Source of the DNA: Bacteroidota bacterium
GTDB lineage: Bacteria; Bacteroidota; Bacteroidia; Flavobacteriales; Weeksellaceae
DNA: 64,000 nt
Reading direction: 5' to 3'
Assembly (NCBI GenBank): GCA_023422635.1
Contig: JAFAGO010000042.1
Location: 124,001 to 188,000, forward strand
The notes beneath the pieces were generated by a model that was given only the letters and a program-made list of their open reading frames with translations, ran no database searches and was not told the DNA's origin. A program made the position numbers and the translations under genes. Position 1 is the first letter of the stretch. The number at the start of each line of letters is the position of its first letter. Below, piece by piece: positions 16,361 through 25,275 of this stretch.

Positions 16361-16555
16361 ATGAAAAAAGAATTGAACATCCTCTTGGCCGGATCCGTTG
16401 GCTTACTTACCGTTTTAGGAATTATTGGACTTCGAAAAATTTTAAAAAATCGAAGCTTTGAATGTTGCACAAATGATGCCGATTTACACGAAATATATGG
16501 AAATCGTTATCAGAATGAAGATAAAGAAGGGGTGGAGTTTTTAGCACTACTATAA
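16361..16555 (+). CDS. small single-span membrane protein, unknown function
   Basis: A 64-residue protein with a basic MKKE start, one hydrophobic helix (about residues 6-25) and a short soluble tail containing a Cys pair (FECCTND). No family recognised. The ATG at 16361 is preferred over the in-frame TTG at 16301 because a promoter-like element lies between them. It is monocistronic: a clear terminator follows at 16578-16606. The size and the defined transcription signals on both sides argue that it is real. Confidence 0.55.
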   Translation: MKKELNILLAGSVGLLTVLGIIGLRKILKNRSFECCTNDADLHEIYGNRYQNEDKEGVEFLALL

Positions 16556-16577
16556 AAAAGAAAATTTCATAGCAGCT

Positions 16578-16606
16578 ACCGGTTCGTTAGTGTAACCGGT
16601 TTTTTT
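16578..16606 (+). terminator. terminator after the small membrane protein gene
   Basis: Stem ACCGGTT/AACCGGT (16578-16584 with 16594-16600), 9-nt loop, then a run of seven T. Confidence 0.8.
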
Positions 16607-16639
16607 ATGCAAAATATTTTGTAAAAAGAGTTTTTATTT

Positions 16640-17683
16640 ATGAATAATGGTAAAGGAATTAAAGGACAAGGCGCGCAGCGAAATGTGATTAATCGTTTCG
16701 ACCGCTATTCTTTTGAACCTGAAGATGAAGATTTCGAGATTTCAAAAACTACCTTTACCGAAATTTTTCCGAAAAGCATTGTGAACGAAGTTAAAAGTCC
16801 AGATTTAAGAATGGAATATTCCATGAATCCGTACCAGGGCTGTGAACATGGATGTTCCTATTGTTTTGCTCGCCCAACACATGAATTTTGGGGTTATAGT
16901 GCTGGAATTGATTTTGAGCGAAAAATAATGGTGAAGAAAAACGCCGCTGAGCTGCTCGAAAAATTTTTCAAGAAAAGAAATTATCTTCCCAAGCCCATTA
17001 TGCTTTCGGGAAATACAGATTGCTATCAACCCCTTGAAAAGCAACTGGAAATTACACGAAGTTTGTTAAAAGTATGCTTGGATTATCGACATCCTGTAGG
17101 GATTATTACCAAAAATGCTTTGCTGTTACGCGATTTGGATCTTTTAAAACCAATGGCAGAACAACAATTAATTTCAGTTTCGCTCAGTATTCCTACCTTA
17201 AATGAAGAATTGAGAAGGAAAATGGAACCCCGAACAAGTTCAGCAAATAATAAACTCAAAGCAATTGAAATTCTCTCAGAAAATAAAATTCCAGTACATG
17301 TTATGGTCGCGCCCGTAATCCCAGGATTAACAAGTGATGAAAGTTTGGGCATTTTGAAATCTGTTTCTGATGCTGGCGCAAGTAGCTTTGGATATTCTTT
17401 GGTTCGTTTGAATGATACCGTAGAACCCGTATTTGTGAAGTGGATTGAAACCCATTATCCAGATCGCGCTCAAAAAGTGTTGAATTTAATTCGGTCGATG
17501 CGCGGCGGAAAGTTAGGAGAAAAAAGATATTTCGAACGCTACAAAGGAGAGGGGAATATTGCAGAAATGATTCATCGCACATTTGAACTCGGCAGAAAAA
17601 AGTTCTTTTCGGGAAAAGAATCTGCCATTCTTTCAACGGAAAATTTTACAGGAACAAAAGAGCAACAGCTGCGGTTGTTTTAA
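16640..17683 (+). CDS. PA0069-type radical SAM protein
   Basis: A 347-residue radical SAM enzyme. The [4Fe-4S] ligands are in CEHGCSYC (a CxxxCxxC motif), preceded by MNPYQG and followed by FARPTHEFWGYSAG, the typical opening of the PA0069/Rv2578c group, which is distantly related to spore photoproduct lyase. The downstream TIM-barrel half has VMVAPVIPGLT. Reaction unknown; a role in nucleic-acid or cofactor repair has been suggested for relatives only by similarity. It stands alone between two terminator or promoter regions and is followed after 101 nt by menD. Confidence 0.88.
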   Translation: MNNGKGIKGQGAQRNVINRFDRYSFEPEDEDFEISKTTFTEIFPKSIVNEVKSPDLRMEYSMNPYQGCEHGCSYCFARPTHEFWGYSAGIDFERKIMVKKNAAELLEKFFKKRNYLPKPIMLSGNTDCYQPLEKQLEITRSLLKVCLDYRHPVGIITKNALLLRDLDLLKPMAEQQLISVSLSIPTLNEELRRKMEPRTSSANNKLKAIEILSENKIPVHVMVAPVIPGLTSDESLGILKSVSDAGASSFGYSLVRLNDTVEPVFVKWIETHYPDRAQKVLNLIRSMRGGKLGEKRYFERYKGEGNIAEMIHRTFELGRKKFFSGKESAILSTENFTGTKEQQLRLF

Positions 17684-17772
17684 ACTTCATAAAATTCTTT
17701 TTTTCTCGTTTTAAATCGAACGAGAACTTGTTTTTCCGAGAATCAAAATTTTTTCTAATCCATTAATAGTTC

Positions 17773-17780
17773 TATTTTTG
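17773..17780 (+). promoter_or_regulatory. putative -7 element of menD, 4 nt before the ATG
   Basis: TATTTTTG ends 4 nt upstream of the menD ATG. With the usual distance from this element to the transcription start, the mRNA would begin at or next to the start codon. No TTG was seen at the normal spacing. Confidence 0.45.
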
Positions 17781-17784
17781 CGCT

Positions 17785-19458
17785 ATGAAAAAATATTCAT
17801 CCAAGCGCAGCGTACAAATTTTAACCCATCTTTTAAAAGAGTATGGAATTGCAGATGTGGTCATTTCTCCAGGATCACGAAATGCACCGCTTGCCATTCA
17901 ATTTGGCGAGATGTCTGCATTCAATTGTTTTAGTATTGTGGATGAAAGAAGTGCAGCATTTGTGGCGCTTGGAATGGCAAAAAGCAGCAAAAAACCAGTA
18001 GCAATTACGTGTACAAGCGGTTCGGCGGCTGCAAATTATTATCCAGCGGTTACCGAAGCTTTTTATGCGAATGTACCATTGTTGGTTCTTACCGCTGATC
18101 GCCCAGTGGATTTTGTGGATATTTTTGATGGTCAAACCATTCGCCAAAAAAATCTCTATCAACAACACTCTTTTGGTGATTTTGAACTAAAAGAAGATGG
18201 TGAAGAAGGCGCAGATGATTACAATTGGGAAACCATAAAAAAAGCAATTGAGTTGTGCTTCGAAAGACAAGGTCCGGTTCATATCAATATTCCTTTGCAA
18301 GAACCTTTGTACGACTTGGTTACGGAATTGCCGTATTTTCCTTCTGTAGAACAAACGATTCAGAAAAAGAATTATGAAATTCCTTCCGGATTAGTTGCGG
18401 AATGGAATACCGCTAAACGAATATTGCTATTGGTGGGTACTCGAGATTATTCCAATGAATTGGAATCTCAATTATCTCAATTGGTTAAAAACCATAGCGT
18501 TGTGGTTTTGTGTGAAGTAAACTCGAACTTGCGTCACGATAAGTTTTTCCACCATATTGATCGGTATATTTCGGATTTTTCGGAAGAGGATATGAGAACT
18601 TACGCACCCGATTTACTAATTACTGTTGGGCAAAATGTAGTTTCGAAAAGAGTAAAGCAATTCCTGAGAAAAGCGAATCCGCAAAATCATTGGCATATCG
18701 ATCCGGTTTGGCAGCCCGACACGTATTTTGCATTAACCCATAAAATTGAAACCAAGCCAGAAGTCTTTTTTAGCAAATTATTAAACTTTATTAATTTAGA
18801 ACCGCGCCCTTACTTTAATCTTTGGGAAGTGCTTCGCGAAAAGAAAGATCAAAAGCATGCTGATTATATGGTTAAAACGCCATTTTCGGATTTGTATTTT
18901 TTCAACGCATTTGCACAGAAAGTTCCGGAAAATTATGCAATTCATTTTTCAAATTCTTCGGCAATTCGATATGCGCAGTTGTTTGACTTTCAGAAAAATA
19001 CAATTTATTGCAATCGAGGAACCAGCGGAATTGAAGGTTGCACTTCAACGGCAATGGGGTTTGCGATTAAACATCCCGAACCTACGGTCTTGGTTACCGG
19101 AGATTTGGGCTTTTTCTATGATATAAATGGCCTTTGGAATCAATATATTCCGCCTTTTACGCGAATTATTATTTTTAATAATGAAGAAGGAAATATATTC
19201 CGTATTATTCCTGGACCAACCAATGCCAACCAAAATATTTTGGATGAATTTATTACCACCAAACACAGAAGAACGGCGGAAACCGTTGCAAAAACTTTTG
19301 GTTTTGGCTATGTAAAGGTGGATGATGAGGTAACGTTGGATCGTGTTTTGGATAACTTCTTTAAACCAGATATGCAACCCAAGATTTTGGAAGTCAATAC
19401 GTCACAAGTTCAAAATGCTGATATCTTAAAAGGCTATTTTCAGCACTTAAAATCCTAA
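17785..19458 (+). CDS. menD: 2-succinyl-5-enolpyruvyl-6-hydroxy-3-cyclohexene-1-carboxylate synthase
   Basis: A 557-residue thiamin-diphosphate enzyme of menaquinone synthesis. It condenses isochorismate with 2-oxoglutarate. Visible family features are VISPGSRNAPL at the N-terminus, VDERSAAFVALGMAKSS with the activating Glu, CTSGSAAANYYPAV, and the ThDP/Mg-binding GDLGFFYDINGLWNQY region. Length is normal. Menaquinone is the respiratory quinone of Flavobacteriia. The converging pabC-like gene ends 1 nt after it, leaving no room for a separate terminator. Isochorismate-using menD next to chorismate-using pabB/pabC is a small chorismate-branch cluster. Confidence 0.95.
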   Translation: MKKYSSKRSVQILTHLLKEYGIADVVISPGSRNAPLAIQFGEMSAFNCFSIVDERSAAFVALGMAKSSKKPVAITCTSGSAAANYYPAVTEAFYANVPLLVLTADRPVDFVDIFDGQTIRQKNLYQQHSFGDFELKEDGEEGADDYNWETIKKAIELCFERQGPVHINIPLQEPLYDLVTELPYFPSVEQTIQKKNYEIPSGLVAEWNTAKRILLLVGTRDYSNELESQLSQLVKNHSVVVLCEVNSNLRHDKFFHHIDRYISDFSEEDMRTYAPDLLITVGQNVVSKRVKQFLRKANPQNHWHIDPVWQPDTYFALTHKIETKPEVFFSKLLNFINLEPRPYFNLWEVLREKKDQKHADYMVKTPFSDLYFFNAFAQKVPENYAIHFSNSSAIRYAQLFDFQKNTIYCNRGTSGIEGCTSTAMGFAIKHPEPTVLVTGDLGFFYDINGLWNQYIPPFTRIIIFNNEEGNIFRIIPGPTNANQNILDEFITTKHRRTAETVAKTFGFGYVKVDDEVTLDRVLDNFFKPDMQPKILEVNTSQVQNADILKGYFQHLKS

Positions 19459-19459
19459 T

Positions 19460-20089
19460 TTACAAATCTGGATAATCATCGTCTTCCGGAAGGTTGATAA
19501 TTTTTTCGAGCGGATAAATAAACATGTCATGAAAATCATTCATGGCATTAATAAGCTGAAAATGTGTAAATTCTCGAATATTTTTGGTGGTGATTTCTGT
19601 TTCCTTTATTTTTTTATTTTTCAATAAATGTTGTCGCTGAACGCCATTAAGGAGAAACGTGGTTGGGGTAAACCATTCTTTGTTTTTAAAAAACAAAAGG
19701 TTGGAAAATGATGTATCGGTAATATGATCATTTTGTACAATGATGATTTCCTGCGCTTTAGATTTTGCTTTCATTTTTTCTAAAGAAGTTCGGTCTTCAA
19801 ATTTGAATGAATAATCGATATCATTATTTACCACCAATGCAAAATCTGTCGTTTTTGGAATTGCATACGGAATTATTTGTGTACGCACATTTTTATCGAG
19901 GTCGTAGGTAATTTTCCATTTGTAAAGTCCATCTTCATCGTGTTGAAGATCTTTAAACATTTTCTCCAAATCGATGGAAGAGTCGCCATTTCCAAAATGG
20001 TCGAACGTTGCGTTAATTCTCTTTTGGTGAAGATCGAGCAAATACGCTTTTTGATCTTCCACTTTTATACTTTCAATAAAACGGTACAT
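19460..20089 (-). CDS. pabC: aminotransferase class IV protein, probable 4-amino-4-deoxychorismate lyase
   Basis: A 209-residue PLP-type class IV protein, a short form. The probable PLP-binding Lys is in SFKFEDR, and the C-terminal half has the family pattern HITDTSFSNLLFF...TPTTFLLNGVQR. It most likely releases pyruvate from aminodeoxychorismate to give p-aminobenzoate for folate. The assignment rests mainly on context: its start overlaps the end of pabB by 17 nt, so the two are translationally coupled. A general branched-chain or D-amino-acid aminotransferase role is less likely because the protein is short and coupled to pabB. Confidence 0.78.
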   Translation of the reverse strand: MYRFIESIKVEDQKAYLLDLHQKRINATFDHFGNGDSSIDLEKMFKDLQHDEDGLYKWKITYDLDKNVRTQIIPYAIPKTTDFALVVNNDIDYSFKFEDRTSLEKMKAKSKAQEIIIVQNDHITDTSFSNLLFFKNKEWFTPTTFLLNGVQRQHLLKNKKIKETEITTKNIREFTHFQLINAMNDFHDMFIYPLEKIINLPEDDDYPDL

Positions 20090-21047
20090 AAATTTTATTT
20101 TTCATTTCCTGATATTCGTCGTTCAATTTGCTTTTATGCGTAATTCCTCCGCCACTTTTGAAATATAAAATATCGTTTTCCATTTCGATAAAACGAATCA
20201 TCACACCAGAATCAAGGTTTTTTCCATCGAACCATCCACAAATACCCGTGTAAAAACCGCGATCATAACCTTCCGATTCTTGAATAATTTCCATGGTTTT
20301 GGCTTTCGGCGCGCCAAGAATGGAACCTGCAGGAAGTAATTCGTTTACTATACTCCCTATTTTACCTTGGAATTTTGGTTTAAGAATTCCAGATATTTCG
20401 GAGCTCATTGCCAAAAGGTTTTTCTGCTGGGTTTTAATAAATTCAATTCGTTGAAATTCATCAAGTTTAACATTGTTGGCAACCCTGCTTAAATCGTTTC
20501 TTAAAAGATCGACTATTGTATAATGTTCCGCTTTTTCCTTAGGATCATTTTTCAGTTGTTCTGCTGCATTTTCAATAGATGCATCGATCGTTCCTTTCAT
20601 CGGATGGGTAAGAATCCGGTTGTTTTTAATTTCAATAAAAGTTTCGGGGGAAAAGCATACAAACTTCCCGGGAATAAGAATTTTGTATTTTGCTTGGGAA
20701 AGATAGAAAATTTCTTCCAAAGATAGTGAAGTTTCTACCTTAGTTTTTCGTGTAAAATTTACCAAATAGGAGTTTCCGAGTTGTAAATGTGCTTTCACAT
20801 TTGCGAATCCTTTCGCATAGTTTTCCTTTGGTTCTGGAAACGATTTAAAATGATAATCTTTAGGTAAATCGAGTTTTATGTTGGTGTTTTTAAAGTGTTT
20901 AAAATCAATTAATAAGCGTGAATTTTCAAGTTCATTTTTAGTATAGATTTCGGTATTTTCTTTTTTGAAATCTACCATAAAAAAGAACGGAATTCCTTTC
21001 TGAGAAAGGGTATCCATTTTCTGAAAATCATCACTCATTTGATTCAT
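20073..21047 (-). CDS. pabB: aminodeoxychorismate synthase component I
   Basis: A 324-residue chorismate-binding enzyme without the long N-terminal domain of TrpE. The visible signature blocks are HPMKGTI, EHYTIVDLLRNDLSRV, LLPAGSILGAPKAKTMEII and the C-terminal GICGWFDGKNLDSGVMIRF and FKSGGGITHKS. These bind chorismate and Mg. It adds ammonia to chorismate; the glutaminase partner (pabA) is not in this window. It overlaps the lyase gene by 17 nt. A TACTTTTG element ends 4 nt before the first ATG, predicting a leaderless mRNA; a second in-frame ATG lies 9 nt further in. Confidence 0.92.
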   Translation of the reverse strand: MNQMSDDFQKMDTLSQKGIPFFFMVDFKKENTEIYTKNELENSRLLIDFKHFKNTNIKLDLPKDYHFKSFPEPKENYAKGFANVKAHLQLGNSYLVNFTRKTKVETSLSLEEIFYLSQAKYKILIPGKFVCFSPETFIEIKNNRILTHPMKGTIDASIENAAEQLKNDPKEKAEHYTIVDLLRNDLSRVANNVKLDEFQRIEFIKTQQKNLLAMSSEISGILKPKFQGKIGSIVNELLPAGSILGAPKAKTMEIIQESEGYDRGFYTGICGWFDGKNLDSGVMIRFIEMENDILYFKSGGGITHKSKLNDEYQEMKNKIYVPFY

Positions 21048-21051
21048 TGTG

Positions 21052-21059
21052 CAAAAGTA
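21052..21059 (-). promoter_or_regulatory. putative -7 element of pabB-pabC, 4 nt before the ATG
   Basis: The minus strand reads TACTTTTG, then CACA, then ATG. Confidence 0.45.
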
Positions 21060-21099
21060 AAAATTTTCCTTACCACGAGATGTATTTTCTGAATTCTGG

Positions 21100-21128
21100 T
21101 TGAAATGGTTTTTAATCGTTTATTTTTG
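21100..21128 (+). promoter_or_regulatory. promoter of the membrane protein gene at 21145
   Basis: TTG at 21100-21102, 18-nt spacer, TATTTTTG at 21121-21128. It lies inside the 5' extension of the reading frame, so the real start is the ATG at 21145. Confidence 0.6.
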
Positions 21129-21144
21129 CAAAAAACAAATTGGA

Positions 21145-21888
21145 ATGACACAACAATATCCACAGAAAAGCGGCATAGAAACAATTGTTAAAAACGCATT
21201 TTCATATTGGTCCAAAACCTTAATTTATCAAATTCTTTTCTCACTCGTGTATTTGTCGATTTTTCTTTCGATTGCCATTTACGCGATGAATCATTATGGA
21301 ATAATTGACGATTATATGGCACTTGGCGAGAAATTACAAGTAAGTCAAGATGCGTATTTGCAAGGTGCGCAAGAGTTAGCGAAAAAGCCGGAATTTCAAA
21401 CGTTCTATTTCATTATGTTGGGAACAATGATGTTTCTTTATCCTTTAAATATGGGATTTTATAAAATTTATAGAAAAATTGATTTAGGCGAGAAGTATGA
21501 TATTAGCGATTTGTTTGCAGGGTATCGTGGAATTAATTTCTTTATATACACCAGTTATTATCTATTTTGGATGGTGGTTTTTTCGTACACCATGCAAACT
21601 ATTTTTTTAGGAATTGTTTGGGTTTTTATCACGCTTTTTTCAGCTCCGCTGATGTTCTTTATGAACAAAACAATTTTTCAAAGCATTTCTTTAAACTTTA
21701 AAGCGTTGAAATCTCATTTTTTAGAAATTTTCGTGTGCTTTTTGGTGGCTGTTATTTTTAAGTATATCGGAGTAATTTCCATTGTGGGTTTAGTGTTTAC
21801 TTTTCCTTTTGTTAACGCAATGATTTATGCGTTGTACCGAAATATCTTTAATGAAGATCGTAAAAAGGAAAAAGTAAAATCTTTGTAA
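21145..21888 (+). CDS. multi-pass membrane protein, unknown function (paralogue of next gene)
   Basis: A 247-residue inner-membrane protein with about five or six hydrophobic helices. After a short soluble N-terminus with a polar SGIETIVKNAFSYW segment, helices alternate with short loops such as the conserved-looking ISDLFAGYRG. The same pattern (xxSDLFIGYKQN) recurs in the next gene, so the two are paralogues of the DUF4013-like type. Related genes are sometimes mislabelled as beta-carotene monooxygenase; nothing here supports that. It starts at the ATG at 21145, 16 nt behind a good promoter, and lies 71 nt before its paralogue. Confidence 0.7.
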   Translation: MTQQYPQKSGIETIVKNAFSYWSKTLIYQILFSLVYLSIFLSIAIYAMNHYGIIDDYMALGEKLQVSQDAYLQGAQELAKKPEFQTFYFIMLGTMMFLYPLNMGFYKIYRKIDLGEKYDISDLFAGYRGINFFIYTSYYLFWMVVFSYTMQTIFLGIVWVFITLFSAPLMFFMNKTIFQSISLNFKALKSHFLEIFVCFLVAVIFKYIGVISIVGLVFTFPFVNAMIYALYRNIFNEDRKKEKVKSL

Positions 21889-21959
21889 TCTTTTTATTTA
21901 AATAATTCATTAAATTTGAGGCAATCGATACGATGCAAAATCTAAAAACCAAATAAAGT

Positions 21960-22691
21960 ATGAGCGAGTTTAATCAGTTTGATCAACAGGGATCTGTTCC
22001 TACAAAGGAAACGGGAAGCATTATTTCCCACGCTTTCGAAATGTATAAAGGGATATTTTTGTATGCACTTTTGGCAATTGCCATTTCAATGGCTGGATCT
22101 TATGCCATCCAAATGCTTTCAGGATTCGATTCGCAGGAAATGTACGAAGAAATGTCGAGCATTGGTGATTTTACCAGATTCGATGTTTGGTCTACTCCAG
22201 GTTTGGTTACGTATTCAGGTTTGTCGATGGCCTTAAGTCTTTTGCTAACGCCATTGTACGTTGGGGTGGTGTATGTTGCCAATAAATACAACAATAGAGA
22301 ATCGATAAAAGCTTCTGATCTTTTTATCGGGTACAAACAAAACTTAGTAAATATTTTGTTGTACACCGTAGTAAGTTGGTTAATTCTTGGGGTTGCGTTT
22401 TCGCTTTGTTTTTTACCTGGATTATTCGTGATGCCATTTTTATTGCTCGGTTATCCCATTTTACTTTTTGAAAACGCAAGTGTTGGAGAAGCGTTAAGTA
22501 AATCTTTTAATATTGCGAAAGAAAACTACGGAACATTCTTAGGAACATCACTTTTAGGAATTTTAATTAGTGTCGCGGGAATTGTTTTGTGTTTTGTAGG
22601 AATTTATATTACGATGTATTTTTATCTTGCCGTAATGTATTCTGCTTATGTGGCATTTATTGGTAAACCAAGGCCTTTGTTGAAGTACTAA
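21960..22691 (+). CDS. multi-pass membrane protein, unknown function (paralogue of previous gene)
   Basis: A 243-residue inner-membrane protein with about five hydrophobic segments and the loop KASDLFIGYKQNLVN that matches ISDLFAGYRGINF of its neighbour at the same relative position. The N-terminus is polar and Gln-rich. The C-terminal part contains FNIAKENYGTFLGTS, typical of such helical bundle proteins. No enzymatic motif visible. It closes the two-gene unit, followed by a strong terminator at 22719-22746. Confidence 0.7.
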   Translation: MSEFNQFDQQGSVPTKETGSIISHAFEMYKGIFLYALLAIAISMAGSYAIQMLSGFDSQEMYEEMSSIGDFTRFDVWSTPGLVTYSGLSMALSLLLTPLYVGVVYVANKYNNRESIKASDLFIGYKQNLVNILLYTVVSWLILGVAFSLCFLPGLFVMPFLLLGYPILLFENASVGEALSKSFNIAKENYGTFLGTSLLGILISVAGIVLCFVGIYITMYFYLAVMYSAYVAFIGKPRPLLKY

Positions 22692-22718
22692 TTTTATAAT
22701 ATTACCCATTGAAAATAT

Positions 22719-22746
22719 AAAGCAACAGTGCATGAACTGTTGCTTT
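22719..22746 (+). terminator. terminator after the paired membrane protein genes
   Basis: Perfect stem AAGCAACAGT/ACTGTTGCTT with a 6-nt loop, followed by a T-run. Confidence 0.85.
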
Positions 22747-22773
22747 TTTGTTTACTTTTGAAAAAAATACAAT

Positions 22774-23859
22774 ATGCCGAACGGGGAATCTCAAATTAGT
22801 GGAAATGTAATAAAACAGATCTTCCTTATCTTAATTATTTTGGTAATGGCGGGTTTAATTTGTTGGAATCTTTCCCTCTTTATTCCTTCTCTTTTAGGAG
22901 CGGTAACCCTTTATATTATTTGCAGAAAGTATAATTTTTATCTTCAAGAGAAAAAAAACTGGAAGCCTGCATTAGCGTCATTGTTTCTTATTTTTATCTG
23001 TTTAATTGTTTTGATTCTTCCGGTATATTTTATTGGCGATCTGTTAATTGCCAAGTTGGGCGACTCGAAAGAATATCTAGGAAAGTTCAATGAGTTTTTA
23101 AATAAAATTCAAGAATTTGTTTACGCTAAAACAAACTTCGATCTTTTAAGTAAAGAAAATATTGATAAACTACAGAATTTTGCAGCGGGCTTTTCAACCA
23201 AAGCGTTGAGTGGAACAGTCAACACCTTTACCATTGTGGCGTCAATGTTTTTCATTCTTTATTTTATGTTCGAAAAACCTCGTCTATTCGAAAGATTGCT
23301 ATCTTCTGCGGTTCCTTTAAAACGTGGAAATATTAATCTTATAGGCCAAAAATTTAGAAAACTCGTAATGGCAAATGCGGTGGGAATTCCTGTCGTTGCA
23401 ATTGGTCAGGGAATTGTAGCTCTGGTTGGATATTGGATTTTTGGAGCACCGAGTGCGATTCTTTTATTTGCTTTAACAGCGGTAGCTTCAATGATTCCGA
23501 TTGTTGGTGCTGCAATTGTTTATATTCCTGTAAGTATTTTTTTGATTGCCGAAGGCGATACCACAAATGGAATTTTATTAGCGGTGTATTGCTTGGTGGT
23601 TGTTGGGCTTACAGACAATGTTTTGCGGTTTACCCTTTTGAAGAAACTTGAAGATATTCACCCTTTAAATACTGTTTTTGGAATTATTATGGGGATGAAT
23701 TTATTTGGATTTATGGGATTGGTTTTTGGGCCAATTATGGTTTCTATTACCTTGTTGCTCATCCAAGTGTATCGCGATGAATTTTCTGATGATGATACCC
23801 CGAATCTCGAGCTTCCTGATTCGAAAGAAGTTGAACAGAAAATTGATTTAACAATTTAG
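22774..23859 (+). CDS. AI-2E family transporter
   Basis: A 361-residue inner-membrane protein of the AI-2E/PerM family, with about seven to eight helices. The family hallmark is the central and C-terminal part: GAPSAILLFALTAVASMIPIVGAAIVYIPV followed by DNVLRFTLLKK and HPLNTVFGIIMGMNLFGFMGLVFGP. Members transport diverse substrates; export of the autoinducer AI-2 is known only for one E. coli member, so the name should not be taken literally. TACTTTTG at 22754-22761 may be its -7 element, overlapping the end of the preceding terminator. The DUF3820 gene follows after 2 nt. Confidence 0.88.
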   Translation: MPNGESQISGNVIKQIFLILIILVMAGLICWNLSLFIPSLLGAVTLYIICRKYNFYLQEKKNWKPALASLFLIFICLIVLILPVYFIGDLLIAKLGDSKEYLGKFNEFLNKIQEFVYAKTNFDLLSKENIDKLQNFAAGFSTKALSGTVNTFTIVASMFFILYFMFEKPRLFERLLSSAVPLKRGNINLIGQKFRKLVMANAVGIPVVAIGQGIVALVGYWIFGAPSAILLFALTAVASMIPIVGAAIVYIPVSIFLIAEGDTTNGILLAVYCLVVVGLTDNVLRFTLLKKLEDIHPLNTVFGIIMGMNLFGFMGLVFGPIMVSITLLLIQVYRDEFSDDDTPNLELPDSKEVEQKIDLTI

Positions 23860-23861
23860 AA

Positions 23862-24089
23862 ATGGAGGGTGTACATCCGGAAATTCTACAGGAAATTTGT
23901 GTAGTAAAAATGCCTTTCGGAAGATTTGAAGGCCGAGTTCTTGCCGATCTTCCCGTTTCTTATCTTGAATGGTTTCTGAGAAATGGCGGATTTCCAAAAG
24001 GAAAATTAGGAATGCAACTTGCAACCGTTTACGAAATAAAACTCAATGGTTTAGAGGCCCTTTTGGCGCCCCTTCGGAAGAAAAGATAA
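23862..24089 (+). CDS. DUF3820 family protein
   Basis: A 75-residue cytoplasmic protein. The pattern MPFGRFEGRVLADLPVSYLEWFLRNGGFPKGKLG is the DUF3820 signature (M-P-F-G-x-F-G-x-x-L-x-D-L-P-x-x-Y-L-x-W). The function is unknown; some relatives have been linked to virulence regulation and others to nucleic-acid binding. It starts 2 nt after the AI-2E transporter stop and must be cotranscribed with it. Confidence 0.85.
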   Translation: MEGVHPEILQEICVVKMPFGRFEGRVLADLPVSYLEWFLRNGGFPKGKLGMQLATVYEIKLNGLEALLAPLRKKR

Positions 24090-24108
24090 ATGACATACGA
24101 ATATTATT

Positions 24109-24116
24109 TATCTTTG
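24109..24116 (+). promoter_or_regulatory. putative -7 element of the acyltransferase gene
   Basis: TATCTTTG, 19 nt before the ATG at 24136. No TTG at the expected distance. Confidence 0.35.
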
Positions 24117-24135
24117 AAAAAGATTTCCCCGAACC

Positions 24136-25239
24136 ATGAAAAGAGATCTTTATATTGATTTTGCCAAAGGCGTAGCCACGCTTTCCATAATATTTATTCA
24201 CACTGCATTTTGGAGCGGACAGTATTATATTCCCACCGAAGTGCGCGTACTTTCTTTGCTTTTCGATGTTCCACTTTTCTATGCATTAAGTGGATTAACG
24301 TCTGGAAACAATATCGAAAAAACATTTTACCGTCTTCTTAAACTGCAGATTACGTACATGATTTTTGTGACTTTTCTGTTTTTTTTGGATTGGTTTATTA
24401 AATTTTTTGGGCTGCACTTTTTCGGTTTAACTGCCATGCAGGATTTCTTTTCCACGTTTGGGAGTAAATATGTTCCCGTAAATATTTCCACAGATCCACA
24501 ATGGCAAAATTTAGGAAATTGGTATCTTCATCAATATACGAATGCCGATACATTTCCCGTGGTGATGGGAAGTTTCTGGTATTTGAAAGTATATTTTATC
24601 CTCAGTGTTTTTGGCGTTTTAATTTTAAAGTTTTTTCCTAAACATATTAATTGGTTTATTGGTTTGTGCTTTGGTTTAACTTTATTCTTCAATCTTTTTC
24701 CGCAATATTACCCTAGCGGTCAAGTGGGGTATGTTGCACTCTATCTCGGTATTTTTCTACTTGCGCATTGTATTCGTGGGAAAAAAGTGTCGATGAAAAT
24801 TTTGATGGTTTTCTACGTTTTGTTTTTCATTATTTTAATTGCTTTGCTTTGGAATAACGGAATTGAATTATTTCTGAAAATGAATAAAAGCAAGTTTCCA
24901 CCAAAACTGCTCTACATTTTTTGGTCTTCATTTTCTTTAATAACAATTTTTGCGCTTTACAACCGTTTGAAAATGAATAAAGAAAGTTTTTTTACGTCTG
25001 TCGGGAAAAATGCCATTTTCTTCTATTTTGCTCAAGGAATGAGTTCTTCCATCGTTTATTTTTTCGTCGTTTCTTTTGAAGATTCTTTGCCGTGGTTTTT
25101 CCTGATGCTCGTGATTTATGCCATAAATGTTGTTTTAGCAGTTTTGATCGCGAAGTTTTTAAAGAAATTAGATGGTTTTGGTTGGAAGATATTGCAGTTT
25201 CTTAGAGAAAAAACTCAAAAAAAAGTAGGCTCCATTTAA
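24136..25239 (+). CDS. acyltransferase 3 family membrane protein
   Basis: A 367-residue protein with about ten membrane helices. The N-terminus RDLYIDFAKGVATLSIIFIHTAFW matches the acyltransferase-3 signature, with the conserved Asp and the His that serves as the catalytic base candidate. PLFYALSGLTSG is the second typical block. Such proteins O-acetylate or O-acylate surface sugars or lipids. Substrate unknown; there is no polysaccharide cluster nearby. It converges on the minus-strand MFS gene, sharing the terminator region at 25217-25251. Confidence 0.85.
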   Translation: MKRDLYIDFAKGVATLSIIFIHTAFWSGQYYIPTEVRVLSLLFDVPLFYALSGLTSGNNIEKTFYRLLKLQITYMIFVTFLFFLDWFIKFFGLHFFGLTAMQDFFSTFGSKYVPVNISTDPQWQNLGNWYLHQYTNADTFPVVMGSFWYLKVYFILSVFGVLILKFFPKHINWFIGLCFGLTLFFNLFPQYYPSGQVGYVALYLGIFLLAHCIRGKKVSMKILMVFYVLFFIILIALLWNNGIELFLKMNKSKFPPKLLYIFWSSFSLITIFALYNRLKMNKESFFTSVGKNAIFFYFAQGMSSSIVYFFVVSFEDSLPWFFLMLVIYAINVVLAVLIAKFLKKLDGFGWKILQFLREKTQKKVGSI

Positions 25240-25251
25240 TGAAACCTACTT
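25217..25251 (-). terminator. terminator of the minus-strand MFS unit
   Basis: Arms AAGTAGG (25223-25229) and CCTACTT (25245-25251), with additional imperfect pairing inside. On the minus strand a run of about eight T follows. It overlaps the 3' end of the acyltransferase gene. Confidence 0.65.
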
Positions 25252-25275
25252 GCATTGTATGCTTGAATAATCGAT

